In this document: positions 35,142 to 44,849 of the stretch, in pieces | Layout: every line of letters begins with the position of its first letter | Numbering within the stretch: position 1 is the first letter of the stretch | Source of the DNA: Hujiaoplasma nucleasis | GTDB taxonomy: Bacteria; Bacillota_I; Bacilli_A; Izemoplasmatales; Hujiaoplasmataceae | NCBI RefSeq assembly: GCF_013745115.1 | Contig: NZ_CP051151.1 | Span: 806,001 to 870,000 of the forward strand | Reading direction: 5' to 3' | Length of the DNA stretch: 64,000 nt | Program-made: the position numbers and the translations under genes | Notes under the pieces: generated by a model | The model's database searches: none | What the model was told of the DNA's origin: nothing | Seen by the model: only the letters and a program-made list of their open reading frames with translations

Positions 35142-35150
35142 TGATATAAT
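35142..35150 (+). promoter_or_regulatory. Promoter of the ytqA-DMT-mnmM operon
   Basis: Extended -10: TGA then TATAAT (35145-35150), with no good -35. The start site would be about 8 bases before the ATG of ytqA, with GGTGA just after it, so the leader is very short. Confidence 0.5.
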
Positions 35151-35165
35151 TTTATTGGTGATTTT

Positions 35166-36098
35166 ATGAACTATTTTACAAATGAAAAACATTATAATAC
35201 ACTTAACCATTATTATCGACACCGCTTCCAATCAAAGATAATGAAGATTGCTTTAAACGGTGATTTTTCATGTCCGAATCGAGATGGTGTTTTTTCGTCA
35301 AAGGGTTGTATATTTTGTTCTGAATCTGGGTCTGGTGATTTTGCTGGTCAAAAAGAAGATTCTTTAAGAAAGCAATTTGATGATATCTTAGCTATGATGA
35401 AGAAGAAATGGGATAATGCCAAGTATATTGCTTATTTTCAAGCAAATTCCAATACCTATGGACCTATAGAAAAATTAAAAAATTTATACAATGAAGCCTT
35501 ATCTTTAGATGATAATATTGTGGGGTTAAATATAGGGACTAGAGCAGATTGTTTTAGTCCGAAAATATTTGATTTATTAGAAGAACTCAATCAAAAAACT
35601 TATTTAACCATAGAACTAGGTTTACAAAGTTCTCATTTAAAAACCTTAGAACTAATTAACCGGGGTCATGATATCCTTACTTTTACCAAGACAGTTAAGG
35701 AACTAAGAAAAAGAAAGATCGATGTGGTTGTCCATATTATTAATGGTCTACCTGGCGAAGATGAATCTATGATGTTAAAAACCATTGATTATCTTAATCA
35801 ATTAGATATACAAGGCATTAAGATTCACATGTTGTATGTATTAAAAAATACCGCTCTTGAAGATTATTATAAGAAGCAACCTTTCCATATACTTACATTA
35901 GAAGAGTATGTTGATATCACCGTTAAACAATTAAAAAATTTAAGAGAAGACATCATCGTTCATCGTATCACAGGAGACCCGCCTAAAGACCTGCTTGTAG
36001 AACCTCTATGGACTTTAAAAAAGTTTGTTGTGTCAAATGAGATCGATAAAGTAATGAGAAAAAACAAAGACTATCAAGGAGATTCTTATCATGAATAA
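35166..36098 (+). CDS. ytqA: Radical SAM protein, YtqA/YhcC type (TIGR01212)
   Basis: A 310-residue radical SAM protein. The cluster-binding Cys pattern is in the extended spacing of this family: CPNRDGVFSSKGCIFCSESG near residues 36-55, then GDFAGQ. HIINGLPGEDESMMLKT is another family block. In Bacillus ytqA neighbours ytqB, and the pair is implicated in wobble-uridine (mnm5s2U) tRNA modification; my recollection that YtqA acts as MnmL should be checked. It overlaps the DMT gene by 8 bases. Confidence 0.85.
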   Translation: MNYFTNEKHYNTLNHYYRHRFQSKIMKIALNGDFSCPNRDGVFSSKGCIFCSESGSGDFAGQKEDSLRKQFDDILAMMKKKWDNAKYIAYFQANSNTYGPIEKLKNLYNEALSLDDNIVGLNIGTRADCFSPKIFDLLEELNQKTYLTIELGLQSSHLKTLELINRGHDILTFTKTVKELRKRKIDVVVHIINGLPGEDESMMLKTIDYLNQLDIQGIKIHMLYVLKNTALEDYYKKQPFHILTLEEYVDITVKQLKNLREDIIVHRITGDPPKDLLVEPLWTLKKFVVSNEIDKVMRKNKDYQGDSYHE

Positions 36099-37032
36099 AT
36101 GGGCACATCTATCAGGCATTGGTTTTTCAGTTATCTTTGGTTTTTCTTTTATGTTTTCAAAAATACTTTTAGATTTCATCATGCCTATGGGCGTTATAGC
36201 TTATCGATTTTTAGTTGCTTTTCTAGTTTTTGAAATATTAAGACAACTTAAAATAGTAAAAATTAATATTAAATTAAAAGAAAGCTTCCCCATATTTCTA
36301 GTCGCAATATTTCAACCAGTCATGTACTTTATATTTGAAACTTTTGGCTTGCAACTCACAACCAGTGCTGAAGCTGGTCTAATGATTGCTTTAATTCCTA
36401 TTTTTGTGACTATCTTATCTGCCTTCATACTCAAAGAAAAACCTAAAACCATTCAAGTCTTGTTTATTTTAGTGTCTTTCATTGGCGTTATCATTATTCA
36501 GTTATTTAAACCTGACATAGGATTTAATACGAATATTTTAGGCTTTGCCTTATTATTATTGGCTGTTATCTCAGCTGCACTCTTCAATATAGCATCTAGA
36601 TCAGCTTCTAAAACTCATAAGGCAGTTGATACCACTTATTTAATGATGTTTATGGGAATGATTTCATTTAACAGTATTTATATCATTCAACTCTTATCAA
36701 ACAATCAAATCCACCGCTATTATGAAAATTTAATAAATATACAAGTGGTTATTCCTATCTTATATTTAGGTGTTATCGCTTCAATACTTGGTTTCTTTTT
36801 GGTGAACTTTACCCTAAGTAAGGTTCCTGCCCATGTTTCTAGCATTTATGCCAATATTTCAACCATTGTATCAGTCCTCGCAGGATATTTTTTCTTACAA
36901 GAAGATATTTACTTAAATCATTTTATTGGTGGTATATTGATTATTATTGGTATCTATGGTACAACGAGAGTCAATTATTTAGTTAAGAAAAAGAGGTTTA
37001 TTAATGATCAAACTCACCCAAATATATCATAA
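36091..37032 (+). CDS. EamA/DMT-superfamily permease
   Basis: An integral membrane protein of 313 residues with ten predicted helices in two EamA repeats (about 6-140 and 150-295). The repeat starts GFSVIFGFSFMFSKILLD and GFALLLLAVISAALFNIASR match. Such permeases export or import small metabolites; the substrate cannot be predicted. It lies between two tRNA-modification genes with overlaps on both sides (8 and 29 bases), so it is cotranslated with them. ATG follows AAGGAGA. Confidence 0.85.
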   Translation: MNKWAHLSGIGFSVIFGFSFMFSKILLDFIMPMGVIAYRFLVAFLVFEILRQLKIVKINIKLKESFPIFLVAIFQPVMYFIFETFGLQLTTSAEAGLMIALIPIFVTILSAFILKEKPKTIQVLFILVSFIGVIIIQLFKPDIGFNTNILGFALLLLAVISAALFNIASRSASKTHKAVDTTYLMMFMGMISFNSIYIIQLLSNNQIHRYYENLINIQVVIPILYLGVIASILGFFLVNFTLSKVPAHVSSIYANISTIVSVLAGYFFLQEDIYLNHFIGGILIIIGIYGTTRVNYLVKKKRFINDQTHPNIS

Positions 37033-37522
37033 TATAATTCAAGAAAAGAAAAATATTCAAGTTTCTGTAGATATGACTTGTGGTCATGGCAATGACACGC
37101 TATTTTTATCTCATATTTCAAAAAAAGTCTATGCATTTGACATCCAAGAGGTCGCCATGATAGAGGCTAAAAATCTTACAAAAACTTATGATAATATTCA
37201 ATACATTCTAGATAACCACGAAGCTATAGACCAATACATTCATGAAGGAATTGATGTCTGTATCTATAATTTAGGTTATTTACCCAACCATGATCATTCA
37301 ATCATCACTCAAACTTCTTCAACTTTAAATTCACTCGAGAAAGTTTTAAAGTTATTGAATAAAGATGGCTTGGTTATCATTGAACTTTATCCTCATAATC
37401 AAGAAGAAATGTATAGTATCCTTGCCTATACTAAGACTTTAGATAATGAATTTGATGTTCTTAAAATCGAATTATTCAATAAAAATAATCCACCAATTTT
37501 AATCACAATCAAAAAAAATTAA
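37004..37522 (+). CDS. mnmM: SAM-dependent methyltransferase MnmM/YtqB family
   Basis: A Rossmann-fold methyltransferase of 172 residues; the SAM loop reads VDMTCGHGNDTLFLS (about 22-36) and the acidic loop AFDIQ. This is the rRNA_methylase (PF06962) family; Bacillus YtqB was shown to be MnmM, which methylates 5-aminomethyl-2-thiouridine at tRNA position 34. YNLGYLP near residue 87 is the family's N-x-G-Y-L-P block. GAGG lies upstream of the ATG. Confidence 0.85.
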   Translation: MIKLTQIYHNIIQEKKNIQVSVDMTCGHGNDTLFLSHISKKVYAFDIQEVAMIEAKNLTKTYDNIQYILDNHEAIDQYIHEGIDVCIYNLGYLPNHDHSIITQTSSTLNSLEKVLKLLNKDGLVIIELYPHNQEEMYSILAYTKTLDNEFDVLKIELFNKNNPPILITIKKN

Positions 37523-37545
37523 GGCGCAAATATTTGCGCCTTATT
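37513..37545 (+). terminator. Bidirectional terminator between mnmM and the lemA-like gene
   Basis: A perfect 11-bp palindromic stem AAGGCGCAAAT/ATTTGCGCCTT (37521-37542) with eight U on the minus side and a weaker ATTCTTTT on plus. Confidence 0.85.
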
Positions 37546-38014
37546 CTTTTGGAGTATAAAGATAAAATTTTTGAAATTTTAAAATTTTAGCATAGAGGTT
37601 AAAAGGGAATAAAGATAATTTATCATTGTATATAATAACCTTTGAATCTCTATCTCTTCTCACTTCTTGTAGTCTTTGATATGTTTCTATAATATATGCG
37701 TTTTCTTCAAGCTCTAAATTAATGTCTTGATATGCACTTTCAATAATATCTAAAATTTGTGATTTTTCATCATGAGATAACTTTTTAATCACAAGCTTAT
37801 GATATTTTTCTAATGAATCAATCTCTAAAAAGTTATGCATGATATTGATTAATTTTCTTAACTCTATATCGAATTTAGATTGAACTTTATATACTTTTTT
37901 ATACTCAGTTCTTAAATGTCTAACTATAAATACAGATGCGACACCAATTAAAGCCAATAAAATGATGACCAAAATACTGATTTCTAAATAAATATTTAAA
38001 CTATAAGGACTCAA
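37541..38014 (-). CDS. LemA-like membrane protein
   Basis: A 157-residue protein with one N-terminal helix (about 8-31) and a helical cytoplasmic or exposed domain. The C-terminal segment YNDKLSLFPFNLYAKILKF matches the LemA signature (YN..I..FP.NL.A...GF), and the helix ELRKLINIMHNFLEID occupies the place of the LemA IP-NLV region in diverged form. LemA function in bacteria is not settled. Start is TTG with AAGGATGTGA from the metK 3' end upstream, so it is coupled to metK. Confidence 0.7.
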   Translation of the reverse strand: MSPYSLNIYLEISILVIILLALIGVASVFIVRHLRTEYKKVYKVQSKFDIELRKLINIMHNFLEIDSLEKYHKLVIKKLSHDEKSQILDIIESAYQDINLELEENAYIIETYQRLQEVRRDRDSKVIIYNDKLSLFPFNLYAKILKFQKFYLYTPKE

Positions 38015-38015
38015 T

Positions 38016-39182
38016 TTAAATCACATCCTTAGTCAAATAAGTTTTTAAGAGATCAACCATGTCTAGTTTTTCCCAAGGCAAATCTAAATCATCTCTACCG
38101 AAATGCCCATAAGCAGCTACTTGACTGTATTTTACAGATCTTAATTTTAATCTATCTATAATTGCTTTTGGTCTTAAGTCAAAGTGTTTTTCAATAATTT
38201 TTATGATCTTAACTTCTGATATTTTTTCTGTATTGAAGCAATCAATGCCAATACTCACTGGTTTGGCTTCACCGATAGCGTAAGAAACTTGAATTTCTAT
38301 TTCATCAGCCAGTCCAGCAGCGACAATATTTTTAGCGATGTGTCTTGTCGCATAAGCAGCTGAGCGGTCCACTTTAGAAGGATCTTTCCCAGAAAAAGCA
38401 CCGCCACCATGGTGAGCTCTACCACCATAAGTATCAACAATAATTTTTCTTCCAGTTAAGCCAGAGTCTCCTTGTGGTCCTCCAACCACAAATCTACCGG
38501 TTGGATTCACATGAATTTTAGTGTCTTCCTTGATATAATCTTCAGGAACCACTACTTTAATAACATGATTAATAATATCTTCTCTGATTTGTTCTTGAGA
38601 GATATCTTGAGCATGTTGAGTTGAAATCAAAATATCAGTGAAAAATAAAAATTTCCCATCATCTGAAAACTTAGCTGTGACTTGAGTTTTACCATCAGGT
38701 CTAAGATAATCAAGAATATTTTCTTTTCTAACAAAGGCAAGTCTTCTAGCAAGTAAACTCGCGTAATAATGACTAATAGGCATGTAAGTTGGTGTTTGAT
38801 TAATAGCATAACCAAACATCATCCCTTGGTCTCCGGCTCCTTGTTCTTTTTCAGTTGTTTCATCTACACCCATAGCTATGTCTTTACTTTGTTCATTTAA
38901 ACAAACTAGGACAGCTAAATTTTGAGCATCAAATCCATATTTCCCCCGGTCATAACCAATGGCTTCAACTTTGTCTCTGACTATTTTTTGAATATCCACA
39001 TAAGTTTCTGTGGTGACCTCACCAGCAACCAATACTAAACCAGTTGAAACAAGTGTTTCAACCGCAACTCTAGCTGATGGATCTCTTGATAAAATTTCTT
39101 CTAATATAGCATCTGATATCTGATCACAAATTTTATCAGGATGACCTTCTGTCACCGATTCAGATGTAAAATATTTATACAT
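38016..39182 (-). CDS. metK: S-adenosylmethionine synthetase
   Basis: Makes S-adenosylmethionine from Met and ATP, the methyl donor for the methyltransferases in this window. The 388 residues show [20 protein letters not shown], the [15 protein letters not shown] motif, [16 protein letters not shown] and [22 protein letters not shown] follows AGAGGTCG. No SAM riboswitch is seen upstream; the gene follows the HD-GYP-like membrane gene by 10 bases and is probably cotranscribed. Confidence 0.98.
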   Translation of the reverse strand: MYKYFTSESVTEGHPDKICDQISDAILEEILSRDPSARVAVETLVSTGLVLVAGEVTTETYVDIQKIVRDKVEAIGYDRGKYGFDAQNLAVLVCLNEQSKDIAMGVDETTEKEQGAGDQGMMFGYAINQTPTYMPISHYYASLLARRLAFVRKENILDYLRPDGKTQVTAKFSDDGKFLFFTDILISTQHAQDISQEQIREDIINHVIKVVVPEDYIKEDTKIHVNPTGRFVVGGPQGDSGLTGRKIIVDTYGGRAHHGGGAFSGKDPSKVDRSAAYATRHIAKNIVAAGLADEIEIQVSYAIGEAKPVSIGIDCFNTEKISEVKIIKIIEKHFDLRPKAIIDRLKLRSVKYSQVAAYGHFGRDDLDLPWEKLDMVDLLKTYLTKDVI

Positions 39183-39192
39183 AATACGACCT

Positions 39193-40770
39193 CTATTCTT
39201 CTAGTAAATCATGATACGTTGATTCAAATTCAGCTTCATACTTAATAAATCGATCAATAATTTGTGGATCAAAATATTCATTAAACTCATATTTGATTAA
39301 ATCAATCGTACGCTGATGATTTAATTTCTTCTTATAATTACGTTCTTGTCTTAATATATCATAGATGTGTGATAATAATATGACTTGAGATTCTCGGTTA
39401 TTTTGGATTCCATTCATTTCTTTAATAAAATCTCTACTCACCGTTTTTTCGAAATGAGCTCTAACGATATCTTCAGCTTTTTTATCTAATTGAAGCCTCT
39501 TAATAATAATAGAACCAACAATGGTTTTTTGTCTTATAGACTTATAATCGGCTTCATTTAATTGTTCCTTAGAATCATATTCATCTACATTAAGGATATC
39601 TCTTTTATCGATATGAATGGTAGAAAATTCAAATATTTCTTGACAGAGTTTAGAAGAATATCCTAAAAAACCACCAAGTTCACCGGCTATTTTGGCCACT
39701 CTTTTAGCAGATTCAGCATATTGCCTTTCGGCTATATCTTCTCCACGTTGTTTATATACAGAAATCACATCAAAGACATCTGATACAACATCTTTAAAGT
39801 CTTTTTCCATTTTTCTACGTTTGACAAGTTCTTGTTTTCTTTTTATATTAATATCTTCAGATATTTTAACTGTAGAATATAAACCAATCATAAATATTGC
39901 TAAAATCAAAGTTCTTAGAATTAAGTCGGTTAATATAGGACCCTTAATATAATCCCATAGTTGTACGAAATCATTGGCATAGCGATAAACTGGGTACATA
40001 ACCACCACATGAATAATGGTCATAGCAACAATGGTAATCTTAAAGATAACATTTAATAACTTAGGATCTTGGTATAAGGCTATCACAACCAAAGAAAAAT
40101 AAATTAAAGAATATCCAGCTTGAGTGATAGAAAAGAAGCCGCCCTCTAAAGAATCACCTAAAGTGAGTCTTAGTTTTATATAAACAGCGATGGCCATCAT
40201 TAAAACATATATACCTGATAAATATTGACCCATTTGTTGTTTATGAAGTGTGGTTGGTTTTTCTTTGATAATACTACCGATAGATTGGCCAGCAATCACC
40301 ATAATTAAACCAATGACAAAGGTAACTATGATATTAATCCGTTGATTTAAACCATCTGAACCTATCAAAGTAAACAATAAAAACACAATGTTGGTGATGG
40401 TAATAATATTTTGAATAACAATATTTTTTCTAAACAAAACAGATGTATCATCAAGAATATCTACACCAGCTTCAAAAGAGAATTTCCTTATAAAGTAATC
40501 TTTAATATGATACCATCTTTTTCTAAGATGGGTAGATTTAATAATTTCAGTTCTTTTTTTATTTGATGATACTTTATTTTCATCAAATTTATTTTTAAAT
40601 GAAATTAATCTAAAAAATTCAACAACCTTGTCAGAAAAAGTTTTTTTAGATTTTTGTTGAGAGACATCATTAAAATACTCATCAATTTGCTTAGAATCTT
40701 TTTCTTTTTTCTTCCTTTTCGACTTATTATTTCGAAAAAACTCATCTAAGGTTTTTTGACGATCATCCAT
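39193..40770 (-). CDS. Six-helix membrane protein with degenerate HD-GYP-like C-terminal domain
   Basis: 525 residues: a basic, charged N-terminal region (about 1-100), six transmembrane helices (about 110-310), a short coiled segment, and a C-terminal all-helical domain (about 340-525) laid out like HD-GYP phosphodiesterases ([19 protein letters not shown], then a helix with [58 protein letters not shown]). The metal pair HDxGK is replaced by HIDK and the HHE by AHFE, and no GYP loop is present, so cyclic-di-GMP hydrolysis is unlikely; a sensor or scaffold role is possible. ATG 40770 has GGGGG six bases upstream. Confidence 0.6.
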   Translation of the reverse strand: MDDRQKTLDEFFRNNKSKRKKKEKDSKQIDEYFNDVSQQKSKKTFSDKVVEFFRLISFKNKFDENKVSSNKKRTEIIKSTHLRKRWYHIKDYFIRKFSFEAGVDILDDTSVLFRKNIVIQNIITITNIVFLLFTLIGSDGLNQRINIIVTFVIGLIMVIAGQSIGSIIKEKPTTLHKQQMGQYLSGIYVLMMAIAVYIKLRLTLGDSLEGGFFSITQAGYSLIYFSLVVIALYQDPKLLNVIFKITIVAMTIIHVVVMYPVYRYANDFVQLWDYIKGPILTDLILRTLILAIFMIGLYSTVKISEDINIKRKQELVKRRKMEKDFKDVVSDVFDVISVYKQRGEDIAERQYAESAKRVAKIAGELGGFLGYSSKLCQEIFEFSTIHIDKRDILNVDEYDSKEQLNEADYKSIRQKTIVGSIIIKRLQLDKKAEDIVRAHFEKTVSRDFIKEMNGIQNNRESQVILLSHIYDILRQERNYKKKLNHQRTIDLIKYEFNEYFDPQIIDRFIKYEAEFESTYHDLLEE

Positions 40771-40809
40771 AAACATCCCCCTTCCTTAAAAGAATTATTA
40801 ATGGATAAG

Positions 40810-41370
40810 TTAGAATAACTTAGGTTCTTCTATAATACTAGGATCTTTTCTTGCTTCTAACTCATTTTCGATTTGAGCAACTCTAGTTGAAGCTGCCGCA
40901 GCTACTGCACCAACAATATCATCTAAAAATGTATGGCAAGCTTTTTTTTCGCCCTTACCTTTTTCATTAAGTTCAGAAACGATTCCTGGTTTATTAACAT
41001 CAATATCACCAAAATTAGTTTTACCAATGGTCCCGTATAAACCAGCAAGCTCTATCCCAAATAATTCATCAATACCAAACATACCTAAATCAGTGGCTAG
41101 TATAGATTGAATTGGACCTTTAAAAGCATTTTCTTCTGTTAATCGATCAATTTCCGCACCCAATTGTAAAATATGAAATACATCTCTTAATGAAAGAATT
41201 TTTTCAACAGATTCAACACATTCTTGGTATGAAATATTATCTTTCCATTTTGACTGTTGACGAAAAGCAATCTTAGCAATTTCATCTACTGAAACTCCTC
41301 TAGATTTTAACATTTCAATATTCATTTCTAACATTTCTTCTCTAGAAAATAAATTTCTATCTCTATTCAT
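40810..41370 (-). CDS. YutG/PgpA-like phosphatase-family protein
   Basis: A 186-residue soluble protein closely resembling Bacillus YutG, which carries a phosphatidylglycerophosphatase A-like domain. Matching blocks: ARGVSVDEIA-like LKSRGVSVDEIAKIAF, LQLGAEIDRLTEENAF, QSILATDLGMFGIDE, YGTIGKTNFGDIDVNKPGI and CHTFLDDIVGAVAAAAS; the last includes the acidic residues of the PgpA active site. PgpA homologues dephosphorylate phosphatidylglycerophosphate; activity of the YutG branch is not certain. ATG follows GAGGTG. Confidence 0.8.
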   Translation of the reverse strand: MNRDRNLFSREEMLEMNIEMLKSRGVSVDEIAKIAFRQQSKWKDNISYQECVESVEKILSLRDVFHILQLGAEIDRLTEENAFKGPIQSILATDLGMFGIDELFGIELAGLYGTIGKTNFGDIDVNKPGIVSELNEKGKGEKKACHTFLDDIVGAVAAAASTRVAQIENELEARKDPSIIEEPKLF

Positions 41371-41408
41371 ATTGTTTACACCTCTTTATAAAATAGACTT
41401 AATTATTA

Positions 41409-41417
41409 ATTATAACA
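41409..41417 (-). promoter_or_regulatory. Promoter of the yutG-like gene
   Basis: Extended -10: TGT followed by TATAAT (41409-41414); the -35 position is weak. This likely drives yutG, the HD-GYP-like gene, metK and the lemA-like gene. Confidence 0.55.
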
Positions 41418-41439
41418 CATTTACAATATAAAATAAATG

Positions 41440-42366
41440 TTAAATCGATGTGTTTAATTTAAAGATATCTTTCCCTAAACCATTCATAAAGGCTTGAATA
41501 TCCATTCTTTTTTTACCTTGAAGTTGAACTTCTTTTAAGATAAGCAAACCCTTGCCAGTCTGTATGTATACTCCGTTTTTATTAACATCTACGACTTGAC
41601 CTACAGGATGCTCGGTAGATATTTCTTGATAATCTGCTTTATAGACTTTTAATTTTTGACCATTGATTAGCATTTCAGCGATTGGCCATGGATGCAAACC
41701 CCTAACTAAGTCATAACAAACTTTGGCAGGTTGTTTTAAATCAATGATTTTTTCTTCATCTTTTATATGATAAGCATAGGTGACATCTTCAGGATTTTGG
41801 GCTAGGGCTTGTAAATTAGTCAATATAAGTTCATCTAATGTTTTTATCAGTAATTTTGAACCTAAATCAGCTAATTTCATTTCTAAAGAACCTACATCAT
41901 CATTATCTTCTATGACTAATGATTCTTGAGCCAATACAGGTCCAGCATCCATCTTCCTCACCATATACATAATTGAAACACCAGTCTCTTTATCACCATT
42001 CATAATAGCCCGATGCATAGGGGTTCCACCTCGATATTTAGGTAATAAGGATGCATGAACATTTATGGCTTTAAACCTTGCATGATTTAAAACTATATCT
42101 GGAATAATCTGACCATAAGCAGCGACAATCATAAAATCATAATTGCTTTGTAATATGCATTGATAATCATTCTTTATATTTTCAGGTTGAAAGGTTTTGA
42201 GTCCTAACTCAAGTGCTTTATTCTTCACAGGAGTCCCTTGTAATATTTTTTTTCTTCCAACAGGTTTATCAGGCTGAGTCACCACCAAATCAACTTCAAA
42301 TTTCTTATTTAATTCCTCTAATATTTTAACAGCAAAATCCATGCTGCCCATAAAACATACTTTCAT
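41440..42366 (-). CDS. fmt: Methionyl-tRNA formyltransferase
   Basis: Formylates initiator Met-tRNA using 10-formyltetrahydrofolate. The 308 residues show VCFMGSMDFAVKIL, VVTQPDKPVGR, the catalytic block NVHASLLPKYRGGTPMHRAI (Asn, His) and GVSIMYMVRKMDAGPVL, with the C-terminal OB domain. ATG 42366 is preferred because GGAG lies within the longer frame just before it. It follows priA by 11 bases; def, usual between priA and fmt in Bacillus, is absent here. Confidence 0.96.
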   Translation of the reverse strand: MKVCFMGSMDFAVKILEELNKKFEVDLVVTQPDKPVGRKKILQGTPVKNKALELGLKTFQPENIKNDYQCILQSNYDFMIVAAYGQIIPDIVLNHARFKAINVHASLLPKYRGGTPMHRAIMNGDKETGVSIMYMVRKMDAGPVLAQESLVIEDNDDVGSLEMKLADLGSKLLIKTLDELILTNLQALAQNPEDVTYAYHIKDEEKIIDLKQPAKVCYDLVRGLHPWPIAEMLINGQKLKVYKADYQEISTEHPVGQVVDVNKNGVYIQTGKGLLILKEVQLQGKKRMDIQAFMNGLGKDIFKLNTSI

Positions 42367-42377
42367 AGTAACTCCTT

Positions 42378-44723
42378 TCATATTCCTGGAAAATGATCAA
42401 CTCTAATATAGATATCTTTATCAACATATTTTGTCATCATCTTTTGGATAATTTCATTGATATCAGGTTCGTTTTTAAATTTTATCATGATCTTACTTGT
42501 GTACTTATTTTTTATTTTTATAACATCTGAAGAAGGTCCAAGACAAATACTATCTTCAGCAAGTTCTTTCTTTAAATCCTTAACCAAAGCCATACCAAAA
42601 ACCATGATGTGTTTCAATGATACGCCTGTTAATTCCATTTGAATTAAAAAGTAAAAAGGCTCATATCTAGCAATTCTCCTTAATCTCATCTCATGTTCAT
42701 AAAAACCCTGATAATCATTTTCATAGGCATATTTTATAGCATAATGATTTGGATTATAGGCTTGTATATAAACCTCACCTAAAGTATCTCTTCGTCCAGA
42801 TCTACCTGAAACTTGCATAATTAATTGAAAAGTTTTCTCTGGTGCTCTAAAGTCAGGAACAAACAAGTTACCATCTGCCTGTAAAACACCCACTAAAGTA
42901 ACTCGAGGAAAATCTAATCCCTTGGCTATCATTTGTGTACCTATCAAAATATCGCCTTTTTCTTGGAATTGATGCAATAATTTTTCATGTGAATTTTTCT
43001 TACTTGTTGTATCTGTATCCATCCTAAATATTTTCGCATGAGGAAATTTATTCTTTAAATCAGCTTCTATTTTTTGAGTACCTGTTCCCATAAATTCTAG
43101 ATCCCTTGACCCACAGTGTTCACAAGTTTTAGGAACCCCTTGTTCATAAGCACAATAATGACACTTCATTTGTTGAGAAGCTTGATGATAAGTTAAAGAG
43201 ATATCACAATTCTTACATTTTAATACATGACCACATTCCCTACAAATCATGAAATTAGAATAACCTCTTCGATTAATCAAAAGAATGACTTGTTGGTCAT
43301 TGTCTAATCTTTGCTTGATTGCCTCTAATAAGGCTCTTGATATATCATCACTATGACCATCTTTAAACTCTTCTAACATATTAATAATTTTGATAAGTGG
43401 AGGCTTAGAGTTTAAAGCTCTATTTTCTAATTTCAATAATTGATAATAGCCCCTAGATACTCTAGCATAAGATTCAATATTAGGGGTGGCTGATCCTAAC
43501 AGCAACAAAGCTTGATGGTTTTTAGCCCTTTTCTTTAAAATATCAATAGCATAATAAGGTAAATTCTCTGTTTGTTTATAAGAACTTTCATGACATTCAT
43601 CAACAATCATTAATCCTATATTTTTAAGGGGTGCAAAGCATGCACTTCGAGCACCAATGACTATTTTTGCTTCACCATTGATAATACGACGCCACTCATC
43701 ATATTTTTCCATAGATGATAAACCAGAATGAATAGAAGCAACAAGATGTTTAAATTTACTTTTAAAACGTTGAATCATCATCGGTGTTAAAGAAATTTCT
43801 GGAACAAGTAAAATTACAGTTTGATCTTTTTCGATAACTGATTCAATGGCTTTCATATATATTTCAGTCTTACCAGAACCTGTCACACCATGCAATAAAA
43901 TAGTATGTTCATGGCCTAATTGACTTAAAATCTCATGGTATACAACTTCTTGTTCATGACTTAAAGTAACATCAAAACTTTCTCTAGTATATACAGTTTC
44001 TACTTTTCTATAGACTTCTTTATCAAAAATCTTAATGAAATGATGTTTTTCCATAGTATTTAATACAGAAGCGCTAATATCAACTTTATTTAGGACAATA
44101 TTTACTAAATCCTTATGACCAGGTCTATGATATAAATAATCATAAACAAGTTTTTGTTTATCTGTTAAGGATTGATTATCTTTAATAAGTAATTGCACAA
44201 ATCTTTTTGAGAGATTTTTATTTTTTTTCTTAATATCGTAATTTTGCTTTAATTTCTTCTTTTTGATTAAGGATAAGACTTCTTCATAAATACTTTCATC
44301 AATTTGATCTAAATAAATCTCCTCTTGTTTTTTAAATAAGTCAAGCAAATTTTTATCGACACCATCTTCATCAATCAAAGATAATTTAGCTTTATACATG
44401 ACTTTTAAAGCCGAGGGTAAAATAGTTTCTAAAACAGATATTAATAAATATCCTGTTTCTCGACTTAAAGTTTGAGCTAATTCAATCAATTCTTGGTTTA
44501 AATATGATTCTAAGTCCACAAGCCTTTCAATTGACTTCAATTCCTTATGATATTCAGAATGTTCTGAAATTCCCAAACAATAACCCATCACTTGACGACT
44601 ACCAAAAGGTACGATTACACGTGATCCCAATGTTAAAATATTCTCATATTTTTTGGGAATCAAATAATCATACATTTTATCAACATTCTTAGATTTTACA
44701 TCAACTAAAACTTTTGCGAACAT
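42378..44723 (-). CDS. priA: Primosomal protein N' (PriA helicase)
   Basis: Restarts stalled replication forks. The 781 residues contain the N-terminal DNA-binding region (VIVPFGSRQVMGYC), the Walker A LLHGVTGSGKTEIYMKAI (about 275-292), the DECH box (VDECHESSYKQ), the zinc region with paired CxxC motifs (CRECGHVLKCKNC...CHYC...CEHC) and helicase motifs V-VI (GTQMIAKGLDFPRV, QVSGRSGR). ATG follows CAGGAG. Confidence 0.96.
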   Translation of the reverse strand: MFAKVLVDVKSKNVDKMYDYLIPKKYENILTLGSRVIVPFGSRQVMGYCLGISEHSEYHKELKSIERLVDLESYLNQELIELAQTLSRETGYLLISVLETILPSALKVMYKAKLSLIDEDGVDKNLLDLFKKQEEIYLDQIDESIYEEVLSLIKKKKLKQNYDIKKKNKNLSKRFVQLLIKDNQSLTDKQKLVYDYLYHRPGHKDLVNIVLNKVDISASVLNTMEKHHFIKIFDKEVYRKVETVYTRESFDVTLSHEQEVVYHEILSQLGHEHTILLHGVTGSGKTEIYMKAIESVIEKDQTVILLVPEISLTPMMIQRFKSKFKHLVASIHSGLSSMEKYDEWRRIINGEAKIVIGARSACFAPLKNIGLMIVDECHESSYKQTENLPYYAIDILKKRAKNHQALLLLGSATPNIESYARVSRGYYQLLKLENRALNSKPPLIKIINMLEEFKDGHSDDISRALLEAIKQRLDNDQQVILLINRRGYSNFMICRECGHVLKCKNCDISLTYHQASQQMKCHYCAYEQGVPKTCEHCGSRDLEFMGTGTQKIEADLKNKFPHAKIFRMDTDTTSKKNSHEKLLHQFQEKGDILIGTQMIAKGLDFPRVTLVGVLQADGNLFVPDFRAPEKTFQLIMQVSGRSGRRDTLGEVYIQAYNPNHYAIKYAYENDYQGFYEHEMRLRRIARYEPFYFLIQMELTGVSLKHIMVFGMALVKDLKKELAEDSICLGPSSDVIKIKNKYTSKIMIKFKNEPDINEIIQKMMTKYVDKDIYIRVDHFPGI

Positions 44724-44790
44724 AAATACTCCTGAACTATATTATATCACTTTTATCTTGATTAAAAAAGATTAAGAAGGTTTCAATTGA

Positions 44791-44819
44791 TTGCAAAATC
44801 ACTCAATAACCTATATAAT
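44791..44819 (+). promoter_or_regulatory. RNase J promoter
   Basis: -35 TTGCAA (44791-44796), 17-bp spacer, -10 TATAAT (44814-44819), about 24 bases before the ribosome-binding site. Confidence 0.7.
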
Positions 44820-44849
44820 AGATATGTTAAAATATGGAGGAATTATAAA

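Noticed and set aside
39183-39192. SAM riboswitch upstream of metK
   Set aside because: Only 10 bases separate metK from the upstream gene, leaving no room for a leader.
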